Source: Chloroflexota bacterium (lineage in GTDB: Bacteria; Chloroflexota; Limnocylindria; Limnocylindrales; CSP1-4). From it: a stretch of DNA of 12,442 nucleotides. The position numbers were made by a program, and so were the translations under genes. The stretch spans positions 1 to 12,442 of the forward strand of contig JACVXW010000190.1 of NCBI GenBank assembly GCA_015661135.1. Reading direction: 5' to 3'. The notes below the pieces were generated by a model. The model worked only from the letters and a program-made list of their open reading frames with translations, ran no database searches and was not told where the DNA came from. How positions within the stretch are numbered: the stretch's first letter is position 1; every line of letters begins with the position of its first letter. This document shows, piece after piece, positions 1-6,280 of this stretch.

Positions 1-1
1 C

Positions 2-1261
2 ACCGTCGGCGACATCGAGTCGCTGCCGTTCCTCGAGGCCATCCGCCAGATGCGCAAGGACGTCGGGCGGGCCAACGTCCTGTACGTTCACGTGACCCTG
101 CTGCCCGCCCTCGCCGCGACCGGCGAGCTCAAGACGAAACCGACCCAGCATTCCGTGAAAGAGCTCCGGGGGATCGGCATCCAGCCGGATGTCATCGTCC
201 TGCGCTCGGACCACGAGGTGCCGGACGAAATCCGCGAGAAGATCGCCCTGTTCACGGACGTCGCCACCGAAGCGGTGATCCCCGCGCCCACCGCCGAGAC
301 GATCTACGAGGTGCCGCTCCAGTTCGAGGACTTCGGCCTGGGCCGGCTGGTGGTTCGAGACCTCGGCCTGGGCGACCCGGACGCCGTCCCGGATCTCGAC
401 GGCTGGCGGGCGCTGGTCGCGCGGATCAAGCGGCCGAAGCCGGTGCTCGAGATCGCGCTCGTCGGCAAGTACATCGAGCTTCCCGATGCGTACCTGTCCG
501 TGACCGAGGCGCTTCGCCACGCGGCCTGGGCACACGAGGTGGACGCCAAGGTTCGATGGGTGGACTCCGAGACCCTGACGAAAGAAAACCTCCACGAACG
601 CCTGGACGGCGCGGCAGGGATCCTGGTCCCCGGCGGGTTCGGCCATCGCGGCATCGAGGGCAAGGTCCTCGCTGCGCACTTCGCGCGCGATCACCGGGTT
701 CCGTACCTCGGGCTGTGCCTGGGGCTCCAGTGCGCGGTCATCGAGCTGGCGCGCGACGTGATCGGGTCCGGAGACGTCAACTCGACCGAGTTCGACATGT
801 TCACGGACAACCCGGTCATCGACTTCATGCCGGATCAGCGCGAGCTGGAGGACAAGGGCGGCACGATGCGCCTGGGCCTCTACCCGGCTCGCCTGACCCC
901 GGGCTCCAAGGCTGCCGCGGTCTACGGCCAGGAAGTCATCTACGAGCGGCATCGCCACCGGTTCGAGGTCAACAACCGGTTCCGCCAGACGCTCGAGGCG
1001 GCCGGCATGATCCTGTCCGGCCAGTCGCCCGATGGGCGGCTCGTGGAGATCGTGGAGTTGAAGGACCACCCGTACTTCATCGCCAGCCAGTTCCACCCGG
1101 AGTTCAAGAGCCGGCCGGAGCGCCCCCACCCGCTGTTCGACGGGTTCATCGCCGCCGCGCTCGCGGTCCGCGATGGACGGGAGCCGCTGCTCAAGGCCCG
1201 GCCCGAGGCGCCTCGCACTGTGAACGCGCCGGCCATGGAGTCGATCAGGACCGAAGGCTGA
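2..1261 (+). CDS. pyrG: CTP synthase, 5'-truncated by the window edge
   Basis: PyrG makes CTP from UTP, ATP and glutamine in the cytosol, the last step of de novo pyrimidine nucleotide synthesis. The frame is open from base 2, and 419 residues are visible; against about 545 for E. coli PyrG, roughly 130 N-terminal residues, including the P-loop, lie upstream. Visible synthetase-domain marks are TVGDIESLPFLEAIRQM at the edge and GELKTKPTQHSVKEL, followed by the linker and VGKYIELPDAY. The class I glutamine amidotransferase domain has the oxyanion segment VPGGFGHRG, the nucleophile Cys in GLCLG (codon 716-718), ERHRHRFEVNN, and the His and Glu of FHPEF (codons at 1094 and 1100). No break is seen in the visible part. 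The aldolase gene starts 133 bases downstream. Family assignment is certain. Confidence 0.97.
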   Translation, partial: TVGDIESLPFLEAIRQMRKDVGRANVLYVHVTLLPALAATGELKTKPTQHSVKELRGIGIQPDVIVLRSDHEVPDEIREKIALFTDVATEAVIPAPTAETIYEVPLQFEDFGLGRLVVRDLGLGDPDAVPDLDGWRALVARIKRPKPVLEIALVGKYIELPDAYLSVTEALRHAAWAHEVDAKVRWVDSETLTKENLHERLDGAAGILVPGGFGHRGIEGKVLAAHFARDHRVPYLGLCLGLQCAVIELARDVIGSGDVNSTEFDMFTDNPVIDFMPDQRELEDKGGTMRLGLYPARLTPGSKAAAVYGQEVIYERHRHRFEVNNRFRQTLEAAGMILSGQSPDGRLVEIVELKDHPYFIASQFHPEFKSRPERPHPLFDGFIAAALAVRDGREPLLKARPEAPRTVNAPAMESIRTEG

Positions 1262-1284
1262 AAACCCCCGTCGCCCGATCAGAT

Positions 1285-1303
1285 GGCGCCTCTGGGCGGC
1301 GCC
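1285..1303 (+). terminator. possible weak terminator hairpin after pyrG
   Basis: GGCGCC at 1285-1290 can pair with GGCGCC at 1298-1303 across a 7-base loop, 23 bases after the pyrG stop. There is no T-run after it, so it is not a classical intrinsic terminator, and a GC-rich genome gives such stems by chance. An overlapping alternative pairs GGGC at 1294-1297 with GCCC at 1301-1304. Confidence 0.25.
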
Positions 1304-1326
1304 CCAGCACGCCGGTGGCTCGGGCG

Positions 1327-1332
1327 TAGAAT
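1327..1332 (+). promoter_or_regulatory. possible -10 element for the aldolase gene
   Basis: TAGAAT matches five of six bases of the sigma-70 -10 consensus and stands out in this GC-rich gap. It would start an RNA near 1339, about 55 bases before the ATG at 1395. No convincing -35 is present 16 to 18 bases upstream, so the call is tentative. Confidence 0.35.
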
Positions 1333-1394
1333 CCGAACCTGATCGTCGGCGCGCAGTCCCGCCCCCGATGGTACGAACGGAGTCCGATCCCGCC

Positions 1395-2063
1395 ATGAAG
1401 CTCTTCCTCGATACCGCCGACATCGAAGAGATCCGCACGGTCGAACGCTGGGGCGTCCTCGACGGCGTCACCACCAACCCGAGCCTCTTTGCCCGGACCT
1501 CCGGCATGACCTACGACGAAGTGCTCGCGGAGATCTGCACGATCACCGGCGGCCCGGTCAGCGCCGAAGTCGTGGCCGAGGACGTGGAGGGCATGCTCAA
1601 GGAAGGGCGCCACTTCGCGAAGATCGCCGACAACATCGTGGTCAAGGTCCCGATGTCCGAGACGGGCCTGGAGGCGATCAGCCGGTTCGCCGCCGAAGGG
1701 ATCTCGACGAACTGCACCCTGATCTTCACCGCGAACCAGGGCCTCCTCGCCGCCAAGGCCGGCGCGTCTCTCCTCTCGCCGTTCGTCGGCCGCCTGGACG
1801 ACATCAACGAGGAGGGGATGGTCGTCATCCGCGAGCTGTCGGACATCGTCCGGTTCCACGAACTGGACGCGGAGGTGCTCTCGGCTTCCATCCGCCACCC
1901 GCGCCACGTGACGGACTCGGCGCTCGCCGGCGCCCATGTCGCCACGCTACCGTTCAAGATCTTCCAGCAGATGGTCCATCACCCGCTCACGGACAAGGGG
2001 ATCGCCCAGTTCCGGGCAGACTGGGAGAAGGCGCGCCAGGCCCTGGCCGCGACAAAGGGCTGA
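1395..2063 (+). CDS. fsa: fructose-6-phosphate aldolase / YwjH-type transaldolase
   Basis: This is a small transaldolase-family class I aldolase that acts on sugar phosphates in central carbon metabolism. The protein is 222 residues, matching the short FSA/TalC/YwjH subfamily (about 212-220) and not the long TalB type. Motifs in order are MKLFLDTADIEEI at the start, GVTTNPSLFA at 24-33, the Schiff-base Lys84 in IVVKVPMS, TLIFTANQ, SPFVGRLDD, ASIRHPRHV and HHPLTDKGIAQF near the end. I chose the ATG at 1395 because the family begins with this strand; an in-frame ATG at 1368 would add nine unrelated residues. GGAG at 1379-1382 is a weak, slightly distant ribosome site. Sequence alone cannot decide whether it acts as aldolase or transaldolase. 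It looks intact. Confidence 0.93.
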   Translation: MKLFLDTADIEEIRTVERWGVLDGVTTNPSLFARTSGMTYDEVLAEICTITGGPVSAEVVAEDVEGMLKEGRHFAKIADNIVVKVPMSETGLEAISRFAAEGISTNCTLIFTANQGLLAAKAGASLLSPFVGRLDDINEEGMVVIRELSDIVRFHELDAEVLSASIRHPRHVTDSALAGAHVATLPFKIFQQMVHHPLTDKGIAQFRADWEKARQALAATKG

Positions 2064-2110
2064 TCCAACCCGGGTGCCGATCGCCCGGACCTGAATCGAC
2101 TCGAGGCTGG

Positions 2111-3186
2111 ATGCGCAGGATCTCAGACATCGGTGCCGCGGTCATCGGCACCGGGTTCATCGGGACGGTCCACGTGGAGGCGCTCCGGCGGATCGGGGTG
2201 AACGTCCGTGGCGTCCTCGGCAGCACCCCGGAGCGCGGCGCCGCGCGCGCCGAAGCCCTGGGCGTTCGGCGCGCCTACTCCTCGTCCTGGCCGCCGGCAA
2301 GCACGTCGTGTGCGAGAAGCCGCTGGCGATGACCGCGTCCGAGTCGGCCGGGCTCGTCCGTCAGGCGAACGCGTCCGGTCTGATCAACGCGGTCAACTTC
2401 AACATCCGCTTCTACCCGCTCCACCAACACATGCGCGAGGTCGTCGCGGCCGGCGACCTGGGGACCGTCCGGTTCGTTACCGGCCACTACTTCCAGGACT
2501 GGCTGCTCCACGACACGGACTGGAACTGGCGACTGGAGCCGGACAAGGGCGGTGCGCTCCGCGCCGTCGGCGACATCGGCTCGCACTGGCTGGACCTGAT
2601 GGCGTTCGTCACGGGCCAGCCGATCGTTGAGGTGATGGCGGACCTGGCGACATTCGTGGCGGTTCGCAAGGAGCCCCGCGGCCCGGTGGAGACCTTCGCG
2701 ACAGAGCGCTCCACGGACACGGTCGCCCGGCCGATAGGGACGGAGGACGTCGCGACGATCCTGCTCCGCTTCGCCAACGGTGCCCGGGGCTCGGTCGCCG
2801 TCTCGCAGATCAGCGCCGGCCGCAAGAACTCGCTCCAATGGGAGATCGACGGATCGGACGGCGCGGCAGCCTGGGACTCGGAGACCCCGGATCACCTCTG
2901 GCTGGGCCATCGCGACCGGCCCAACGAGATCCTCCTCCGCAACCCGGCCCTCATGGGCCCTGCCGGGCGGGCGGCGTCGGCTCTGCCGGGCGGTCACGTC
3001 GAAGGATTCGGCGACACCTTCGGGGCGCTCTTCCGGGCGATCTATGCGGACGTCCTGGACGGCCGGCCAAGCGCGGACCCGCCATACGCGAACTTCGCGG
3101 CAGGGCACGATGAGATGCTGGTCAACGATGCGATCGCGCTGAGCGCCCGCGAGGGCCGCTGGGTAGAGGTCGACCGCTCGTCCTGA
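2111..3186 (+). pseudogene. Gfo/Idh/MocA-family oxidoreductase, internally deleted and frameshifted
   Basis: This family comprises NAD(P)-dependent sugar or inositol dehydrogenases and related enzymes; the substrate cannot be told. The ATG at 2111 follows GAGG at 2103-2106 and opens a Rossmann fold (AAVIGTGFIGTVHVEALRR). This frame reads family-like through GVRRAY near 2277 and then degenerates. The next frame resumes at LAAGKHVVCEKPLAMT (from about 2287), the family EKP segment, and runs through the C-terminal domain (GALRAVGDIGSHWLDLM) to TGA at 3184. Members normally have about 30 residues between these points, including the second Rossmann strand with its TPN..H-type motif. Those residues are absent and the frame changes. 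A start at GTG 2308 would give 292 residues without most of the cofactor fold. It lies 47 bases after the aldolase gene. The cause is either decay or a sequence error. Confidence 0.85.
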
Positions 3187-3235
3187 CCTCGGCCGGGCCA
3201 GACGCGTGGCGGACGTACTGAACGAGTACAGCCGA

Positions 3236-3264
3236 TTGACGGAGTGCCGGAGGCGGTCCATACT
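3236..3264 (+). promoter_or_regulatory. sigma-70-type promoter for rho
   Basis: The -35 TTGACG (3236-3241) and -10 CATACT (3259-3264) are separated by exactly 17 bases. Transcription would start near 3271, giving a leader of about 80 bases before the rho ATG at 3350. The promoter lies downstream of the GTG at 3206, which argues against that longer start. Confidence 0.68.
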
Positions 3265-3269
3265 CCGGC
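3246..3269. promoter_or_regulatory. dyad overlapping the rho promoter
   Basis: GCCGGAG at 3246-3252 and CTCCGGC at 3263-3269 are perfect 7-base inverted arms with a 10-base spacer. They cover the promoter spacer and the -10 element, the usual place for a repressor operator. No regulator can be named, and because the arms are GC-rich chance is possible. Confidence 0.35.
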
Positions 3270-3280
3270 CATCCCCACTC

Positions 3281-3295
3281 GTCCGCGCCGCGGAC
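3281..3295 (+). promoter_or_regulatory. hairpin in the rho leader
   Basis: GTCCGC and GCGGAC form a perfect 6-base stem with the 3-base loop GCC, followed by the pyrimidine run CCTTTCCC. It sits just inside the predicted transcript start and 55 bases before the rho ATG. Rho is known to control its own leader in E. coli; a similar attenuator here is inference. Confidence 0.35.
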
Positions 3296-3349
3296 CCTTT
3301 CCCGCGCGGTCGAACGTTCTTCCTTGCACGCGCAGGTGACCCTTTTCCG

Positions 3350-4726
3350 ATGCCCATTCCCGATCCGCGATCCCACAACCGCCGGCCCCGCCGCCGCAAT
3401 CCCGTCGGGCGCGCCCCCGTGAGCGAGTTCGAGGAGATGCAGGAGCTGGAGGCCGCGCGCGACCGGAATGACCTGGACGTCTCCGACCTGCGCGAGATGA
3501 GCCTCACGGAACTCCGCCAGGTCGGCCGCGATCTCGAGATGGAAGCCCGGACCGAGGATCGCCGCGAGATCCTCGTGGATCGGATCCTCCAGGCCCAGAC
3601 GGAGCGCGCCGGGCACGCGTATGCGACCGGGATCCTGGACATCGTGGACGAGGGCTACGGCTTCATGCGCCGGCACGGCCTCCTGCCCAGCCCGGATGAC
3701 GTGTACGTCTCGTCCAGCCAGGTCCGCCGGTTCGCCCTCCGCGTCGGAGATCGGGTTTCGGGCGCCGTCCGGGCGCCGCGGGATCAGGAGAAGTACTGGG
3801 GCCTCCTCCGCGTGGACTCGGTCAACGGCGTCGACATCGAGACCGCCCGCCGCCGGCCCCACTTCGGGGACCTGACCCCGGTCCACCCGAACGAGCTGAT
3901 CAACCTGGAGAGCGATCCCACCAACCTCAGCCAGCGGCTGGTGAACCTGGTCAACCCGATCGGCAAGGGTCAGCGCGCGCTGATCGTGAGCCCGCCCAAG
4001 GCCGGCAAGACGATGCTCCTCAAGAACATCGCCAACGGGATCACCGCCAACTACCCGGACATCCTCCTGATGGTCGCTCTCATCGGCGAGCGGCCGGAGG
4101 AAGTCACGGACATGCGCCGGAGCGTCAAGGGCGAAGTCATCAGCTCCACCTTCGACGAGCCGACTGAGAATCACACCCATGTGGCCGAGATGGCCCTCGA
4201 GATCGCGAAGCGACAGGTGGAGACCGGCCGGGACGTCGTGATCCTCATGGACTCGATCACCCGCCTTGCGCGCGCCTACAACCTGGCCCTGCCCCCGTCC
4301 GGACGAACGCTGTCTGGCGGCATCGACCCGATCGCCCTGTACCCGCCCAAGCGGTTTTTCGGCGCGGCCCGCAAGATCGAGGAGGGCGGCAGTCTCACGA
4401 TCGTCGCCACCTGTCTCGTGGACACCGGCTCCCGCATGGACGACGTGATCTACGAGGAGTTCAAGGGCACCGGCAACTCCGAGCTGATCCTGGACCGCAA
4501 GCTGGGCGAGAAGCGGATCTTCCCGGCAATCGACGTCATGCGCTCGGGCACTCGGCGCGAGGAGCTCCTCCTCGAGGACGGGACCCTCAAGATGGTCTGG
4601 ACGATGCGCCGGATGCTCTCCGCGGTCGGCACGAACGAGGGCATCGAACTGCTCCTGAACCGGCTCTCCAAGACGGACAACAACGTCCAGTTCCTGGCCG
4701 GCCTGACGAAGAGCCTGGACCAGTAA
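3350..4726 (+). CDS. rho: transcription termination factor Rho
   Basis: Rho is a hexameric RNA-dependent ATPase helicase that releases RNA polymerase from untranslated transcripts. I chose the ATG at 3350 (458 residues) because AGGTGA at 3334-3339 lies ten bases upstream and the promoter is at 3236-3264; a GTG at 3206 would precede the promoter. Domains: a basic, Arg-rich start (MPIPDPRSHNRRPRRR), a SAP-like Rho_N domain (about 45-82), the cold-shock RNA-binding domain (91-156, with DVYVSSSQVRRF), and the RecA-type core. Walker A is SPPKAGKT at 214-221. The Walker B Asp is residue 301 in VVILMDSITRLARAYN. Further marks are GGIDPIALYPPKRFFGAAR, DTGSRMDDVIYEEFKGTGN and the C-terminal FPAIDVMRSGTRREELL. 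All core motifs are intact, and the length is between the short E. coli type (419) and long actinobacterial forms. Confidence 0.97.
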   Translation: MPIPDPRSHNRRPRRRNPVGRAPVSEFEEMQELEAARDRNDLDVSDLREMSLTELRQVGRDLEMEARTEDRREILVDRILQAQTERAGHAYATGILDIVDEGYGFMRRHGLLPSPDDVYVSSSQVRRFALRVGDRVSGAVRAPRDQEKYWGLLRVDSVNGVDIETARRRPHFGDLTPVHPNELINLESDPTNLSQRLVNLVNPIGKGQRALIVSPPKAGKTMLLKNIANGITANYPDILLMVALIGERPEEVTDMRRSVKGEVISSTFDEPTENHTHVAEMALEIAKRQVETGRDVVILMDSITRLARAYNLALPPSGRTLSGGIDPIALYPPKRFFGAARKIEEGGSLTIVATCLVDTGSRMDDVIYEEFKGTGNSELILDRKLGEKRIFPAIDVMRSGTRREELLLEDGTLKMVWTMRRMLSAVGTNEGIELLLNRLSKTDNNVQFLAGLTKSLDQ

Positions 4727-4733
4727 CATCCGC

Positions 4734-4774
4734 CCGCCGGCGGTTTTGGGCCAAGTGGCCCGCTCCGGAGGGCC
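4734..4774 (+). terminator. hairpin cluster after rho
   Basis: Eight bases after the rho stop lies the self-complementary CCGCCGGCGG (4734-4743) followed by TTTT (4744-4747). Next, GGGCC at 4748-4752 can pair with GGCCC at 4757-4761, which can instead pair with GGGCC at 4770-4774. The T-run is short, so this is a plausible but weak intrinsic terminator. Confidence 0.42.
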
Positions 4775-4784
4775 GTCTGGACGT

Positions 4785-4814
4785 TTGCGCGCTGGCGCGC
4801 GGCCGTGCTAAGGT
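4785..4814 (+). promoter_or_regulatory. probable promoter of the LysM/M23 peptidase gene
   Basis: The candidate -35 is TTGCGC (4785-4790). The -10 is TAAGGT (4809-4814), preceded by TG at 4806-4807 as in an extended -10. The spacer is 18 bases. Only T1, A2 and T6 of the -10 match consensus. A start near 4821 would give a leader of about 136 bases that contains the hairpins described separately. Confidence 0.45.
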
Positions 4815-4823
4815 CCGCCGGAC

Positions 4824-4861
4824 GTCGAAGCCCGCGGAGGAGCAGGCTTCGACCGCGAAGC
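4824..4861 (+). promoter_or_regulatory. two mutually exclusive hairpins in the M23 leader
   Basis: GTCGAAGCC (4824-4832) pairs perfectly with GGCTTCGAC (4845-4853), leaving a 12-base loop that holds GGAGGAG (4836-4842). The same 3' strand, GCTTCG at 4846-4851, can instead pair with CGAAGC at 4856-4861 around the tetraloop ACCG. The two stems cannot form together, which is the arrangement found in riboswitches and attenuators. I could not match it to a known riboswitch class by eye; the ligand and effect are unknown. Confidence 0.5.
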
Positions 4862-4895
4862 ACGAGACCCCCAGCTCAATATTCGCGAATCCCGA

Positions 4896-4939
4896 ACGGT
4901 CCACCCCCGACCCGTGCCCTCACCGGCGCGTTGGACCGT
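4896..4939 (+). promoter_or_regulatory. long-range stem just upstream of the M23 start site
   Basis: ACGGTCCA (4896-4903) and TGGACCGT (4932-4939) are perfect 8-base arms around a 28-base loop. The stem ends six bases before AGGAG (4946-4950), which in turn is six bases before the TTG at 4957. A perfect 10-base palindrome, ATTCGCGAAT, lies at 4881-4890. Together with the switch-like pair upstream, the whole leader looks structured. Confidence 0.45.
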
Positions 4940-4956
4940 CCCCGCAGGAGACCGTA

Positions 4957-6191
4957 TTGCTGAACGCCCCGGCCGGTGCGTTGCGCGCCATTGCGCGCTT
5001 CCGCCCGACCAAGAGCGAGCGATCCGAGCGAGCCAAGCGCTTCCACGGCCGATCGATCGGCCTGGCGAGCGGGCTCGGCGTGCGCATTTCCGCCGCCATC
5101 CACCCCTCACGTGTGGTCTCGGGCTCCCTGCGCGAACGGCGCGGGCCCTTGACCGTCGCGCTTCGCCGAGGCCTGACCGTGCGGCTCGCCTCTGAGCGAA
5201 TGATCCCGGTGATGGCCGCGCTCGTGGTCCTCGGTGCCTCACTCGTCAGCCTCCAGCCCGCATCCGCCCAGCCGACCGGCGATACCGCCGGTGCGGGGAC
5301 CGGGCCCCGGATCGCGATCGGTGGCGAAGCCTCGACACAGGACCAACTGGACCCGATGGAGGTTGCCGCCCTGATCGGCGGACCCGCTGCCAAGGCGGGT
5401 GCCATAGATGCTGCCGCACCGCAGCAGAGTTCCGCGGATGACGGGACGATCTGGATGCCGCCCTGCTCAAGACCCATACGGTCAAGTCCGGCGAAACCCT
5501 GACCGGCATCGCCAGCCAATACGGCGTCTCGATGATGACCGTCTGGTGGGCCAACAAGCTGACCTCCAAGGACGACCTCAACGTTGGCCAGAAGCTCGTC
5601 ATCCCGCCGGTCGACGGTCTCGTCGTCACGGTCAAGGACGGTGACACCCTCGACTCCATCGCCGATCCGACCCTCATCATCGGCCAGACGCTGATCCTGC
5701 CGGAGGCGGTCGGCGCGGCCATCCCGACCCAGAAGCCGCGGCCCCCGAGCACGAGCGGCGGCGGCGGCGGCGGGGGATCCTGCGGCTGCAGCGGGCCATC
5801 AACGTACGGCGGCGGCGCCTTCTCCTGGCCGGTGGTGGGTGGCGGCAACTACATCAGCCAGTACTTCAGGTACGGACACTACGGTCTGGACGTCGCCGCC
5901 GACTACGGGTCCAAGGTTCGGGCCGCCGGGGCCGGCACCGTGCTCTACGCGGGCTGGAAGAACAACGGCGGCGGCTACCAGGTCTGGATCGGGCACGGGT
6001 CCGGCCTGTACACCACGTACAACCATCTGTCGGGCGTCTCGGTGTCCAGCGGCCAACTCGTGGGCGAAGGCCAGCAGGTCGGCCGGATCGGCTCGTCCGG
6101 CTGGGCCACCGGCCCGCACCTCCACTTCGAGGTCTGGATCGGCGAGATCTGGAACGGCGGCTACCGGGTCAGCCCGCTCAAGTACTTCTGA
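4957..6191 (+). pseudogene. secreted LysM/M23 peptidoglycan hydrolase, with two internal deletions
   Basis: This is an envelope peptidoglycan endopeptidase. The TTG at 4957 follows AGGAG by six bases. About 81 mostly basic residues precede a membrane or signal segment (MIPVMAALVVLGASLVS, residues 82-98, possible ASA-Q cleavage near 104). The first frame loses sense near 5450. The family reading resumes in the next frame at DAALLKTHTVKSGETL (from 5454), with a complete LysM (to about 5610). A second LysM starts VVTVKDGDTLDSIA but jumps in frame to DPTLIIGQTLILPEA near 5662, so its middle is missing. A linker with seven glycines (5757-5777) follows. The M23 domain is intact: the Zn ligands are His (5877) and Asp (5889) in HYGLD and the second His of GPHLHFE (6123), and the loop TTYNHLS is present. 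Used as sequenced, the frame break would prevent a full product. The part from 5532 to 6191 is open. Confidence 0.82.
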
Positions 6192-6280
6192 GCTGCAGGC
6201 CGATCGGGCGAGGTCCAGGCCAGGCGCCGCGCGCGCAGGTCGTCGGGAGCCTCTCCGGGCCCGTGGGAAGATAGGACCCG

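Noticed and set aside
3312..3319. GAACGTTC palindrome in the rho leader as a LexA site
   Set aside because: The Gram-positive-type LexA box has four bases between the GAAC and GTTC arms; here there are none.
3206..3349. GTG at 3206 as the start of rho
   Set aside because: It lies upstream of the best promoter and has no ribosome site, and the extra residues do not resemble Rho; ATG 3350 has AGGTGA at a good distance.
2275..3642. Minus-strand open frame across the oxidoreductase and rho start
   Set aside because: It crosses the rho promoter and two plus-strand coding regions, with no family resemblance.
3122..4729. 535-codon open frame on the minus strand across rho
   Set aside because: It is antisense to rho, whose motifs are all intact; long antisense frames are common in high-GC genes, and its translation has no recognisable domain.
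4815..4956. Firm call of a c-di-AMP riboswitch
   Set aside because: The conserved ydaO sequence blocks are not recognisable by eye, so only an unassigned structured leader is claimed.
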